Assembly (NCBI RefSeq): GCF_007679035.1
Contig: NZ_VEFR01000002.1
Location: 684,416 to 748,415 of the forward strand
DNA: 64,000 nucleotides
From: Agrococcus jejuensis
Lineage (GTDB): Bacteria > Actinomycetota > Actinomycetes > Actinomycetales > Microbacteriaceae
Direction: 5' to 3'
Below are positions 24,822 to 33,539 of the stretch, in pieces. Each line of letters starts with the position of its first letter. Within the stretch, counting starts at the first letter, position 1. The position numbers were made by a program, and so were the translations under genes. The notes below the pieces were generated by a model that ran no database searches, was not told where the DNA came from, and saw only the letters and a list, made by a program, of their open reading frames with translations.

Positions 24822-25895
24822 GTGACCGCAGCGCAGCACCCGGCCATCCGTCTCAGCGGCCTCCGCCGCGAGTTCGGGCCCGTCATCGCCGTCGACGGCA
24901 TCGATCTCGACATCGCCGAGGGCGAGTTCTTCTCGATGCTCGGGCCCTCCGGCTCCGGCAAGACGACCGTGCTGCGGCTCATCGCGGGCTTCGAGACGCC
25001 GACCGCCGGCGCCGTCGAGCTGTTCGGCAGGGACGTCTCCGCCGACGCGCCCTACGACCGCCCCGTCAACACCGTCTTCCAGGACTACGCGCTCTTCCCG
25101 CACATGAGCGTGCTCGACAACGTCGCCTACGGCCTGCGCGTGCGCGGCATCGGCAAGACCGAGCGCACGCGGCGTGCGACGGAGGCGCTCGAGCGGATGC
25201 GCCTGGGCGACTTCGCGAGGCGCCGACCCAACCAGCTCTCCGGCGGCCAGCGCCAGCGCGTCGCGCTCGCGCGCGCCATCGTCGTCGAGCCGCGAGCGCT
25301 GCTGCTCGACGAGCCGCTCGGCGCCCTCGACCTCAAGCTGCGCGAGCAGATGCAGGTCGAGCTCAAGCAGCTGCAGCGCGACCTCGGCATCACGTTCGTC
25401 TTCGTGACGCACGACCAGGACGAGGCGCTCACGCTCTCCGACCGCATCGCCGTGTTCGACGCCGGGCGCATCCAGCAGGTCGGCGCCGCGTCCGAGGTCT
25501 ACGAGCGGCCCGCGACGCCGTTCGTCGCGACGTTCGTCGGCACGTCGAACCTCTTCGACGACGCACAGTCGCGCGCGCTGCTCGGCCACGGCGGCATCCA
25601 CGCCATCCGCCCCGAGAAGCTGCAGATCCACCGCGGCGAGGCGGGCGACGGCCTCGCCGGCACGGTCGCCGAGGTCATCTACGCCGGCGCGAGCGTGCGC
25701 TGCGTCGTCGACACGGATGCGGGCATGCGCATGACGGTGCTCGAGCAGTCCTCGTCGGGCCACGCGAGCGTCGTGCGCGGCGACCGCGTGCGGCTCGCAT
25801 GGGCCGACGCCGACGTGCGCGACCTCGTCGAGCCCGAGACGGTGCAGCCCGCCCCCGAAGACCAGTCCCCCTCCCCGGCGACGGCATCCGCCTGA
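24822..25895 (+). CDS. potA: Spermidine/putrescine-type ABC transporter ATP-binding protein
   Basis: ATPase of an importer, 357 residues. Walker [12 protein letters not shown]-loop [14 protein letters not shown] signature [15 protein letters not shown], Walker [12 protein letters not shown] and switch His [12 protein letters not shown] are complete. A C-terminal TOBE-type regulatory domain covers about 270-340. Start is GTG 24822 with a strong AGGAGG five bases upstream. It heads an operon with the binding protein and two permeases. Family evidence supports polyamine uptake, though related transporters carry other cationic or organic substrates. Confidence 0.92.
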   Translation: MTAAQHPAIRLSGLRREFGPVIAVDGIDLDIAEGEFFSMLGPSGSGKTTVLRLIAGFETPTAGAVELFGRDVSADAPYDRPVNTVFQDYALFPHMSVLDNVAYGLRVRGIGKTERTRRATEALERMRLGDFARRRPNQLSGGQRQRVALARAIVVEPRALLLDEPLGALDLKLREQMQVELKQLQRDLGITFVFVTHDQDEALTLSDRIAVFDAGRIQQVGAASEVYERPATPFVATFVGTSNLFDDAQSRALLGHGGIHAIRPEKLQIHRGEAGDGLAGTVAEVIYAGASVRCVVDTDAGMRMTVLEQSSSGHASVVRGDRVRLAWADADVRDLVEPETVQPAPEDQSPSPATASA

Positions 25896-25920
25896 GCCCC
25901 ACCCACAGCAAGGAGTCATC

Positions 25921-27111
25921 ATGCAGGCACGCATCATGCGCCGACGCCGCACCGCGGCGATCGGCGCCGGCCTCGGCGTCGCCGCGCTCGCGCTCAGCGC
26001 GTGCGGCACGTCCGGTGGCGGCAGCGAGGCCACGGGCCCCGCGACCGAGCTCGGCGAGACCGACGGCGGATCCGTCTCGATCCTCGCGTGGCCCGGCTAC
26101 GTCGAGGACGGCACGAACGACCCCGCCGTCGACTGGGTCACGCCCTTCGAGGAAGCAACGGGCTGCTCGGTGACGGCGCAGACCTACGGCACGAGCGACG
26201 AGGCGTTCAACCTCATGGGCGACGGCGGCTTCGACGTCGTCGCCGCCTCGGGCGACCTCACGCTGCGCCTCATCGCCTCCGACGCGGTGCAGCAGCTGAA
26301 CACCGACCTGCTCGAGTCGTACGACGCGATCTTCGACTTCCTCAAGGAGCAGGAGTGGAACTCGGTCGACGGCGACGTCTACGGCATCCCGCACGGGTAC
26401 GGCGCCAACCTGCTCGCCTACAACACCGACGTCTTCCCCGAGGCGCCCACCTCGTGGTCGGTCGTGTTCGAGGGCGCAGGCGACAACTCGGGCGGCATCA
26501 CCGCCTACGACTCGCCGATCTACATCGCGGACGCCGCGGTCTACCTCATGACGCACGAGCCGGACCTCGGCATCGAGAACCCCTACGCCCTCGACGAGGA
26601 GCAGCTCGCGGCCGCCGTCGACCTGCTCACCGAGCAGCGCAGCCACATCGGCGAGTACTGGAGCGACTACCTGCTCGAGCTGCAGGGCCTCGAGGCCGGC
26701 TCGATCGTGGCCGGCACCACGTGGCAGGTCATCATCAACTCGCTCGCCGAGGGCACGCCCGTCGCGGCGACGCTGCCCGAGGAGGGTGCGACCGGCTGGT
26801 CGGACTCGTGGATGATCTCGTCGAGCACCGAGCAGACGCCGTGCGCGTACGCGTGGCTCGACTGGATCGCGAGCCCCGAGGGCAACGCGATGGCGACGGA
26901 GTACTTCGGCGAGGCGCCGAACAACCCCGACGCGTGCGACTTCACGCAGGACCCCGGTCACTGCGAGGCGTACCACGCGGGCGACGAGGTGTACGCGTCG
27001 CAGATCTACTACTGGACGACGCCGATCGCCGAGTGCCTCGACGGGCGCACCGACGTCGAGTGCACCGACTACGCGGCCTGGACCGAGGCGTGGCAGCAGA
27101 TCCAGGGCTGA
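25921..27111 (+). CDS. ABC transporter substrate-binding lipoprotein, PotD/F-like
   Basis: Lipid-anchored receptor, 396 residues. The signal peptide MQARIMRRRRTAAIG... ends in a LSAC lipobox with Cys27. The mature part is a type II periplasmic-binding fold: SVSILAWPGYVEDG, FDVVAASGDLTLRLI, GIPHGYGANLLAYNTDVFP and AYAWLDWIASPEGNA. The aromatic and acidic residues in these motifs form the amine-binding box in PotD/PotF. At least six further Cys residues suggest disulfides, unusual for the family. The ligand may be a polyamine or a related amine. Confidence 0.9.
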   Translation: MQARIMRRRRTAAIGAGLGVAALALSACGTSGGGSEATGPATELGETDGGSVSILAWPGYVEDGTNDPAVDWVTPFEEATGCSVTAQTYGTSDEAFNLMGDGGFDVVAASGDLTLRLIASDAVQQLNTDLLESYDAIFDFLKEQEWNSVDGDVYGIPHGYGANLLAYNTDVFPEAPTSWSVVFEGAGDNSGGITAYDSPIYIADAAVYLMTHEPDLGIENPYALDEEQLAAAVDLLTEQRSHIGEYWSDYLLELQGLEAGSIVAGTTWQVIINSLAEGTPVAATLPEEGATGWSDSWMISSSTEQTPCAYAWLDWIASPEGNAMATEYFGEAPNNPDACDFTQDPGHCEAYHAGDEVYASQIYYWTTPIAECLDGRTDVECTDYAAWTEAWQQIQG

Positions 27112-27139
27112 CGCCCACGGATCCACGCACCGCAGTCGC

Positions 27140-28030
27140 ATGACCGCATCCACCCAGACGCTCGCCGCACCCCCCGAGACGGGGGTGCGGCGGGCGTCGC
27201 GCGCCTTCGACCGGCACCCGCGCGCCGGCCTCGCCTCGCTGCTCGGCCTGCCGCTGGGCTGGCTCGTCGTCGTCTACGTCGTGAGCCTCGGGTTCCTGCT
27301 CGTCACGGCCCTGTGGCAGACGGACTCGTTCACGAACGAGGTCCGCATGGAGTGGACGCTCGACAACCTCGCGCGCATCGTCACGCAGGACCTGTATCGA
27401 GCGGTGACGCTCCGCACCCTCGGCGCCGCCGTGCTCGTCACGCTCATCGACGTCGCGATCGCGCTGCCGGTCGGCTACGCGATGGCGAAGGTCTTCGGGC
27501 CCAGGGCCCGCGCTGCGCTCGTCATCGCGTTCCTCATGCCGCTGTGGGCGTCGTACCTCGTGAAGGCGTACGCGTGGCGCTCGATCTTCATCGAGGGCGG
27601 GCTGCTGTCGTCGCTCGGCATCACGCCCGGGTTCGGCGAGGTGGCGACGATCGTGACGCTCGCGTACATCTGGCTGCCGTACGTCGTCATGCCGATCTAC
27701 GCGGGGTTCGAACGGGTGCCCGACTCGCTCGTCGAGGCATCGAGCGACCTCGGCGCCCGCAACCTGCGCACGTTCGCCGCGGTCGTGCTGCCGCTCATGT
27801 ACCCGGCGATCATCGCCGGCGCGATCTTCTCGTTCTCGCTCACGCTCGGCGACTACATCGCCGTGCGCATCGTCGGCGGCTCGACGCAGTTCCTCGGCAC
27901 GCTCATCTACGACAACGTCGGCGTCGCGGGCAACGTGCCCATGGCCGCCGCGGTCGCGCTCGTGCCGATCGCCGTCATCCTGCTCTTCCTGCTCGCCGTG
28001 CGTCGCACGGGCGCGCTGCGGAACCTCTAG
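27140..28030 (+). CDS. potB: ABC transporter permease, PotB-like
   Basis: Membrane permease of 296 residues with six hydrophobic segments. The coupling (EAA) loop DSLVEASSDLGARNLRTFAAVVLPL contacts the ATPase. YAMAKVFGPRARAALVIAFLMPLWASYLVKAYAW matches PotB/PotH. The start is ATG 27140; it is 28 bases after the binding protein and nine bases before potC. Confidence 0.92.
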   Translation: MTASTQTLAAPPETGVRRASRAFDRHPRAGLASLLGLPLGWLVVVYVVSLGFLLVTALWQTDSFTNEVRMEWTLDNLARIVTQDLYRAVTLRTLGAAVLVTLIDVAIALPVGYAMAKVFGPRARAALVIAFLMPLWASYLVKAYAWRSIFIEGGLLSSLGITPGFGEVATIVTLAYIWLPYVVMPIYAGFERVPDSLVEASSDLGARNLRTFAAVVLPLMYPAIIAGAIFSFSLTLGDYIAVRIVGGSTQFLGTLIYDNVGVAGNVPMAAAVALVPIAVILLFLLAVRRTGALRNL

Positions 28031-28039
28031 GAGCCATCC

Positions 28040-28837
28040 ATGCGCATCTCGAAGCCCGTGCGCGCGACGTTCGTCGCGATCGTCGCGCTCGCGCTCGCGT
28101 TCGTCTACGTGCCGCTGCTCGTCGTGCTCGTGAACTCCTTCTCGACGAGCCAGGCGCTCGCCTGGCCGCCGCGCTCGTTCACGCTGGACTGGTGGGGTCG
28201 CGCCGCCGCGAACGCCGGGGCGTGGGAGGCGGTGGGCACGTCGGTGCTCGTCGCCGTCTGCGCGACGGCGATCGCGCTCGTGCTCGGCACGGTGTGCGCG
28301 CTCGCGCTCGACCGCTTCGAGTTCTTCGGCAAGGAGGCGGTGAACCTGCTCATCGTGCTGCCGATCGCGCTGCCCGGCATCGTGACGGGCATCGTGCTGA
28401 ACAACCTCTTCCGCACGGGCCTCGGCCTCACGCTCGGCCTCGGCACCCTCATCGTCAGCCACGCGACCTTCTGCATCGTCACGGTCTACAACAACGCGTT
28501 CGCGCGCCTGCGCCGGCTCAACGGCAACCTCGTCGACGCCTCCGCCGACCTCGGCGCCGATCGGTTCACGACGTTCCGGCTCGTGACGCTCCCGCAGCTG
28601 CGCTCGGCGCTCTTCGCCGGTGCGCTGCTCGCGTTCGGCCTGTCGTTCGACGAGATCATCGTCACGCAGTTCACCGCGGGGCCCGGCGTCACGACGCTGC
28701 CGATCTGGATCTTCCAGAACATGTTCCGGCCCGGGCAGGCGCCGATCGTCAACGTCGTCGCCGTCGTGCTCGTGATCGTGTCGATCGCGCCGATCGCGCT
28801 CGCGCAGCGGCTCGAGGCGCGGGCCGACCGCGCCTGA
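28040..28837 (+). CDS. potC: ABC transporter permease, PotC-like
   Basis: Second permease, 265 residues, with six segments beginning with an N-terminal signal-anchor (FVAIVALALAFVYVPLLVVLVNSFS). The EAA loop reads LVDASADLGADRFTTFRLVTLPQL, and LSFDEIIVTQFTAGPGVTTLPIWIF is typical of PotC/PotI. GGAG stands nine bases before the ATG. It ends the transporter operon and is convergent with the next gene. Confidence 0.92.
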   Translation: MRISKPVRATFVAIVALALAFVYVPLLVVLVNSFSTSQALAWPPRSFTLDWWGRAAANAGAWEAVGTSVLVAVCATAIALVLGTVCALALDRFEFFGKEAVNLLIVLPIALPGIVTGIVLNNLFRTGLGLTLGLGTLIVSHATFCIVTVYNNAFARLRRLNGNLVDASADLGADRFTTFRLVTLPQLRSALFAGALLAFGLSFDEIIVTQFTAGPGVTTLPIWIFQNMFRPGQAPIVNVVAVVLVIVSIAPIALAQRLEARADRA

Positions 28838-28858
28838 CGCAGGGCGCGCTCGGCTGGC

Positions 28859-29854
28859 TCAGCGCAGGGCCAGCATGCCGTCGAGCCACCGCTCGAGGCG
28901 CGCGTACGCATCCGCTCGCGCCTGCTTGCGGGAGAGGAAGACGTCGTGCAGGGCGCCGTCGATGCGCTCGATCGTCACCGACGAGCCCAGGTGCAGCGCG
29001 GCGCGGGCGACCTGGTCGACGGTGAGCACCGTGTCGACGCGCGTGAGGTCGTCCGACCACCGCGTCGGGAGGATCGACCGCGTCGACAGCATGACGAGCA
29101 CCGGCACGTCGATGCGCAGCCCCGCGGCGACCTGCGCGTGCCCGGCGAGGATCGCCCGGATCCAGCCCGCATGCGCCGTCATCGCGATCTCAGGCCGCCA
29201 CGCGTGGTCGACCTCGTACGGGTCGTCGTCGTCGAACGTCTCGCGCTGCGCCCGCGCGTAGAAGCCGAGGTCGATCTGCGGCGCCGGGGCGAGCGGCGAG
29301 ATGCGCGCCCGCAGGTCGGCCACCGGCATGAGCGCCGCGCGCGAGCGGGCGCCGAACTGCAGCTCGAGCCACGGCGAGTTGAGCACGAGCGCGCTCGCCA
29401 CCCCGGGATGCCGATGCGCCCACAGGCTCAGCGTGAGCCCGCCGGTCGAGTGCCCCATGAGCACGAGCCTGCGGCCCTCGCCCGCGCCGCCCTCGCGCAT
29501 GGCCGCGATCGCGGCCTCCACGTCCTCGTCGTACGTCGCGAGGTCGGCGACGAACCCGAGCGTCTGGCTGGGGCGGATGCTGCGGCCGTACTTGCGCAGG
29601 TCGAGCGCGAAGAACCGAGCACCGCGGTCGGTGAAGACGCGCGCGAGGCGGCGCTGGAAGAAGTAGTCCGACCACCCGTGCACGTAGAGCACGTCGACGT
29701 CCTCGAGGTCGCGCTCCGTCTGCCAGAAGCGGCGGCGTGCCGGCAGCGACCGCACGAGGGTCGCGACGACGTCGCCCTCGTCGTCGGGGCGCAGGTCGAG
29801 CGTGCGCTGCTGGAAGCCGGCACCCAGCACGTCGTCGCGCCAGCCGCCATCCAT
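28859..29854 (-). CDS. Alpha/beta hydrolase
   Basis: 331-residue cytoplasmic hydrolase of the serine-aminopeptidase/monoacylglycerol-lipase type (PF12146-like). LYVHGWSDYFFQRRLARVF forms the oxyanion strand; LVLMGHSTGGLTLSLWAH holds the nucleophile Ser; a late Asp (PVLVMLSTRSILP region) and His in GALHDVFLSRKQARADAY complete the triad. ATG 29854 begins MDGGWRDD. It is monocistronic and convergent with potC. It probably acts on lipid or peptide esters. Confidence 0.88.
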   Translation of the reverse strand: MDGGWRDDVLGAGFQQRTLDLRPDDEGDVVATLVRSLPARRRFWQTERDLEDVDVLYVHGWSDYFFQRRLARVFTDRGARFFALDLRKYGRSIRPSQTLGFVADLATYDEDVEAAIAAMREGGAGEGRRLVLMGHSTGGLTLSLWAHRHPGVASALVLNSPWLELQFGARSRAALMPVADLRARISPLAPAPQIDLGFYARAQRETFDDDDPYEVDHAWRPEIAMTAHAGWIRAILAGHAQVAAGLRIDVPVLVMLSTRSILPTRWSDDLTRVDTVLTVDQVARAALHLGSSVTIERIDGALHDVFLSRKQARADAYARLERWLDGMLALR

Positions 29855-29998
29855 GGCGCCACGATAGCCGCGATGCCTGGGCCGCCCGCTCAGGCGATGC
29901 GCGACGCGAACCTGCGGATCCGCCGAGAGGGCAGTTCTGCCCATGGTGCCTTCCTGCGCACGGTCCTAGCGTCATCTTCAGACAGTGAGGAGAGGTGC

Positions 29999-30718
29999 AT
30001 GGCGCTCAACATCCCGAGCGAGCTGGCATTCGTCCTGAACCTGCTCGGCTTCGACTGGCCCGAGCTCGACGAGGACGAGATCCATCGCGCTGCGCACATC
30101 ATGCGGCAGTTCTCGGACGACATCCAGGGGACGATGGACGAGGTCGGCGCCCGCGTCACCGGCGACGTCCCCAGTGCCGTCACGGCGAACGCCGCCAGCT
30201 CCTACTCCGAGGCGTGGGAGGAGTCGCAGTCGAGCATGGGCGAGTTCTGCGAGCTCATCGACGGTGCCGCCACCGGGGTCGACCTCGCGGCCGACGCCGT
30301 GCTCGCCCTCAAGCTCAAGGTGATCGCCGAGCTCGTCATCACGGCCGCGCAGCTCGCCGCAGCCACGGCTGCCGCGTTCGCCACGTTCGGTCTCGCTGCC
30401 GCCGCGCAGCCGGCGATCATCCTGGCGCGCAAGAAGATCATGGACATCATCGTCGGCGAGATGGTCGCCGCCGCCGTCATCCAGATCATCACGCTCGTGC
30501 AGGACCCGCTCACGGACGTGCTCGAGTCCGTGCTCGACGAGATCCTCGACGCACCGGTCGTCTCGAGTGCCGTGGGCCAGGTGGAGGAGTACCAGACCGA
30601 CTACGCGGCGCTCGAGCAGGCGTCGCGCGACATGGATCGCTCCGCACGCGAGCAGGAGCGCCTCGGCGAGGACTTCATGGCGCAGATCATGAGCCTCCAG
30701 ATCTCGACGGCGGGTTGA
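29999..30718 (+). CDS. WXG100-like / CpnT N-terminal-like protein (type VII-associated)
   Basis: 239 residues, mostly helical. The opening NIPSELAFVLNLLGFDWPELDEDEIHRAA is the pattern seen at the start of CpnT-like, WXG100-superfamily proteins in actinobacteria. It is followed by an AW-containing helix (SYSEAWEESQ), a long Ala-rich hydrophobic helical region (about 98-165) and a Gln/Glu-rich end. Normally this module is fused to a C-terminal toxin; here it stops after 239 residues and a separate gene begins two bases later. A strong GAGGAGAGG precedes the ATG. It probably directs or delivers the following nuclease-like protein. Secretion is inference, since no ESX core genes are visible. Confidence 0.72.
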   Translation: MALNIPSELAFVLNLLGFDWPELDEDEIHRAAHIMRQFSDDIQGTMDEVGARVTGDVPSAVTANAASSYSEAWEESQSSMGEFCELIDGAATGVDLAADAVLALKLKVIAELVITAAQLAAATAAAFATFGLAAAAQPAIILARKKIMDIIVGEMVAAAVIQIITLVQDPLTDVLESVLDEILDAPVVSSAVGQVEEYQTDYAALEQASRDMDRSAREQERLGEDFMAQIMSLQISTAG

Positions 30719-30720
30719 CG

Positions 30721-31323
30721 ATGGGCATGGGAAGCAAGGACCTCGGGCACAAGCTCAAGGAGGTCGTCGAGGACACGGTCGCCAACGTCGGTCCGCGCGT
30801 CGGCAAGAAGATGGCAGGGCGCGTCGACCGGCAGAAGCAGAAGGCCGATCAGATCAAGGATCGGTCGGAGCAGACCGACCGCGACCTCGCGAAGGACGGC
30901 AAGAACCCCGACGGCAGCAAGAAGGCCGTGGAGGAGCTCGAGACGGGCAGCTACAACCAGCTACGGGGTCGCGAGGTCGTCGGCGACCAGCTGCAGCACG
31001 ACCACATCCCGTCGCTCGCGGCCCTCAAGAAGGCCAAGGAGATCGAGCTGGGCCGCAAGCTCACGCGCGCCGAGGCGCGCCAGCTGAAGAACGACGGCGC
31101 CGCCGTCGAGCTGACCGACCTCATGCACTCGCTGAGCCGCACCTACAAGGGCCGCAACACGGCCAACCAGGTCGCGCTCGACGCTCAGGACCTCACGGCC
31201 GCGATGAACAACGATCTCGCGACCCTGCGGCAGAATCTCATCGACGACGGCCGGTTCTCGAGCGCCGAGATCTCCGACGTGCTCGATCGCATCCGTGCGC
31301 TGAACCGGGAGCGTGGCATTTGA
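30721..31323 (+). CDS. Putative polymorphic-toxin nuclease domain protein
   Basis: 200 residues. The first 75 are Lys/Arg/Asp-rich and likely disordered or coiled. The C-terminal part (about 80-200) holds QHDHIPSLAALKKA (His93, Asp94, His95), His136 and SRTYKGRN at 139-146, a histidine pattern seen in toxin domains at the ends of T7SS- and contact-dependent effectors. I regard it as a metal-dependent nuclease of HNH/endonuclease VII style; the exact family is not certain. It sits between the WXG-like gene (2-bp gap) and an immunity-like gene (4-bp TTGA overlap), the order expected for a toxin cassette. The gene looks richer in AAG/AAC codons than its neighbours, hinting at transfer. Confidence 0.6.
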   Translation: MGMGSKDLGHKLKEVVEDTVANVGPRVGKKMAGRVDRQKQKADQIKDRSEQTDRDLAKDGKNPDGSKKAVEELETGSYNQLRGREVVGDQLQHDHIPSLAALKKAKEIELGRKLTRAEARQLKNDGAAVELTDLMHSLSRTYKGRNTANQVALDAQDLTAAMNNDLATLRQNLIDDGRFSSAEISDVLDRIRALNRERGI

Positions 31324-31763
31324 CCTCCATCGCAGGGACCGTGACCGACATCCTCGGCACGCTCGGGGCGTCGAAGGACGACGTGGCCGGCTGGGCCGAC
31401 CTCCTCGGCCTCCTCGGGCCGGGGTTCGAGGAGCAGGCCGTCGAGTCGTCGGCGGGCCGCCAGGTCGTGTGCACGTTCGCGCGCACGGGATCGACGGCGC
31501 TGTTCCAGGACGGCATCCTCGTCGGCATCCTCGTGCCCATCGCGCACACGGGCGAGATCGGCTACCCGGCCGACGGCGGCCTGATCGACGGCGTGGACCT
31601 GTCCGCGACGCGAGCGGCGATCGTCGCGGCCCTCGGCGCACCCGCCCGGACGAGCCAGCGCATGGACCTCTACCGGCTCGGCGACCGCTACCTCCGGCTC
31701 GACTTCGACAGGGACCGGCTGACATCGATCTCGGGCTCGCTGCAGGGCGTCGCCCCGGCGTGA
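31320..31763 (+). CDS. Putative immunity protein, copy 1
   Basis: 147 residues, acidic, no signal peptide. Start TTG 31320 overlaps the nuclease stop (TTGA); it is supported because the N-terminus then reads TSIAG, parallel to TAITG in the next gene. The two are colinear paralogues: LIDG occurs at 88-91 in both, followed by an R-AI/GI-x-A-LGAP block at about 98-108 and a GDRYL/GDRFL block at 121-125. A small acidic gene directly after a toxin is the standard place for its immunity protein. The function is inferred from context only. Confidence 0.6.
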   Translation: MTSIAGTVTDILGTLGASKDDVAGWADLLGLLGPGFEEQAVESSAGRQVVCTFARTGSTALFQDGILVGILVPIAHTGEIGYPADGGLIDGVDLSATRAAIVAALGAPARTSQRMDLYRLGDRYLRLDFDRDRLTSISGSLQGVAPA

Positions 31764-31814
31764 GCTGAAGGTAGCGTTGCACTGTCCATCACGCCACCCA
31801 CGAACGGAGCAGGC

Positions 31815-32255
31815 ATGACCGCCATCACGGGCGAGGTCGCCACGTACCTCGAGATCCTCGGCCTCGCGCCCGACGCCCCTCGCGTCTCGGCCTTTGTCGA
31901 CGCGTTCGGCGTCGACGTCGAGGTGGACGAGATGGAGCTCGGAGGCGAGCAGGAGCGGTACGTCATCCTCGCCGACGCAGGCGTGGAGCTGAACTTCACC
32001 GACGGCGAGCTCACGGCGATCTTCGCCTACCTCGATGGCGACGACGAGCACGAGCCGTTCCGGACGCCCGGGTCCCTCATCGACGGGCTCACGCTCGAGG
32101 AGGACAGGGACGGCATCCGCGCCGTCCTCGGGGCACCGATGCGTCAGGCCGGCGGCTACGACTTCTACGCCGTGGGCGACCGGTTCCTCCACGTCGAGTA
32201 CGCCGACGACCACGCTCGCATGATCACGGCGCTGCTCCGCGACCCGCTGGCCTGA
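31815..32255 (+). CDS. Putative immunity protein, copy 2
   Basis: 146 residues, strongly acidic (DVEVDEMELGGEQE), paralogous along its whole length to the preceding gene. Shared positions include GEV/GTV at the start, LIDG at 88-91, LGAP at 105-108 and GDRF at 121-124. An AACGGAGC tract precedes the ATG, so it has its own ribosome site, 51 bases after copy 1. Tandem divergent immunity copies are common where toxin variants circulate between strains. Confidence 0.6.
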   Translation: MTAITGEVATYLEILGLAPDAPRVSAFVDAFGVDVEVDEMELGGEQERYVILADAGVELNFTDGELTAIFAYLDGDDEHEPFRTPGSLIDGLTLEEDRDGIRAVLGAPMRQAGGYDFYAVGDRFLHVEYADDHARMITALLRDPLA

Positions 32256-32293
32256 GGTTCGACGGGTCGATCGATGCGGGGGGCCTGCTCGCC

Positions 32294-32593
32294 ATGCACG
32301 TGACGCACCTGGACGGATCCTCGGACCCGGGGCGCATCGATGACCTGCCGGCCCTCATCGCGGAGCTCGACGACGCCGACGACGAGCACGTCGAGGTCTC
32401 GGCGGGTGACCCCTACGGCTGGATGGCGTCGGCGTTCGCCTCGGGCACGGTGGTGCTGTCCGACGGCGCGCGGCCGCACGCGCCGGAGCACGTCCGCTCC
32501 GATGTGCCGCGTGACGAGATGCTCGCGATCTTCGTGGAGGTCGCAAGGGGAGAGGTCGAGGCGGCACTCGCGCGCGGGTGGACCCTCGAGTGA
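32294..32593 (+). CDS. Small acidic protein, possible third immunity gene (Imm1-like)
   Basis: 99 residues, pI clearly acidic. GDPYGWMASAFASGTVVLSD and a C-terminal helix FVEVARGEVEAALARGW are the only landmarks. Length and charge recall Imm1-type immunity proteins, but I cannot confirm this. A GGGGGG tract stands before the ATG. It closes the cassette 38 bases after immunity copy 2. Confidence 0.5.
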   Translation: MHVTHLDGSSDPGRIDDLPALIAELDDADDEHVEVSAGDPYGWMASAFASGTVVLSDGARPHAPEHVRSDVPRDEMLAIFVEVARGEVEAALARGWTLE

Positions 32594-32723
32594 CCGAGGG
32601 AGCCACGGCCATCGTAGGTGCGATGACCACGGTGCTCGACGCGTCGGGCTGCGAGCCCGCCGGCGAGCGCGCCCGCCGATGGAGCGCGCCCGCGGCTGAC
32701 GGCGGCGGCCGGGGCGCGCCGGC
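32594..32723. other. Intergenic, nothing supported
   Basis: 130 bases between two convergent genes. A short open frame crosses it (from 32578) but has no ribosome site or recognisable composition. No strong hairpin is seen. Confidence 0.4.
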
Positions 32724-33539
32724 TCAGTCGCCGACGGCGACGGGGCGGCCCGAGTCGGGGCGGCCCCACTCCGACCACGAGCCGTCGTAGACGCGCACGT
32801 CGTCGCGGCCGGCGAGCGTGGCGGCGAGCGCCACGACGCAGGCGGTGACGCCCGAGCCGCACGTCGTGATGATGGGCGCGTCGCCCGCGGCCTCGTCGAT
32901 GCGGTCGGCGAGGCAGCCGACCTCCTGCAGCCGACCGTCGCACTCGAGCGCCTCGTACGGCAGCGACACCGAGCCGGGGATGTGCCCGCCGCGCAGCCCC
33001 GTGCGCGGCTCTCGCGCGATGCCCGCGAAGCGCTCGAACGAACGCGCGTCGAGCACGACCGCCTCGTCGGAGGCGATCGCGCGGGCCACGACGTCGGCGC
33101 CGACGAACGCGTCGTCGCGCCACCGCACCGTCACGTCGCCAGCCTGCTCGGCACGCTCGCGCGTCGGCTGCGTCTCGCCGCCGGCATCCACCCATCCGGG
33201 CAGGCCACCGTCGAGCACCGCGGCCTCGACGCCGGCCGCCTCGAGCATCCACCACGCGCGCGCGCTCGAGAAGATGCCCTGCGCGTCGTACGCGACGATG
33301 CGGTCGCCGTCGCGGATGCCGAGGTCGCGCAGCCGCTGCTCGAACTCGACCGGGTCGAGCATGTCGTGCACGCCGTCGGTGTCGTGGCGCGACATGACGC
33401 CGTCGAGGTCGAAGCGCAGCGCGCCCGGGATGCCGTCGGCGCCGCGGAACGCGCCCACCGACGCGTCGACCACGACGAGCCGCTCGTCGTCGAGGTGGTG
33501 CTGGAGCCAGGTCGCGGAGACCAGGTCGGGAAGGGTCAA
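32724..33539 (-). CDS. sseA: Two-domain rhodanese (thiosulfate/3-mercaptopyruvate sulfurtransferase)
   Basis: 271 residues with two rhodanese domains. The first (about 5-115) is inactive and structural; the second carries catalytic Cys in TTCGSGVTACVVAL. The CGSGVT loop is that of mercaptopyruvate-type enzymes rather than the CRKGVT loop of thiosulfate-type. The start is TTG 33539, overlapping the upstream lipoprotein gene as TTGA. It transfers sulfur to acceptors such as cyanide or thioredoxin. The operon context (two membrane proteins and a lipoprotein) gives no specific pathway. Confidence 0.92.
   Translation of the reverse strand: MTLPDLVSATWLQHHLDDERLVVVDASVGAFRGADGIPGALRFDLDGVMSRHDTDGVHDMLDPVEFEQRLRDLGIRDGDRIVAYDAQGIFSSARAWWMLEAAGVEAAVLDGGLPGWVDAGGETQPTRERAEQAGDVTVRWRDDAFVGADVVARAIASDEAVVLDARSFERFAGIAREPRTGLRGGHIPGSVSLPYEALECDGRLQEVGCLADRIDEAAGDAPIITTCGSGVTACVVALAATLAGRDDVRVYDGSWSEWGRPDSGRPVAVGD

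Noticed and set aside
29999..31323. WXG-like and nuclease genes as one gene broken by a frameshift
   Set aside because: The upstream extension of the nuclease frame gives meaningless Arg-rich sequence and the second gene has its own ATG. An ancestral fusion cannot be excluded but a recent frameshift is not supported.
32578..32790. Short open frame after the immunity cassette
   Set aside because: No ribosome site, low-complexity Gly/Pro/Arg composition and it runs into the antisense of the rhodanese gene.
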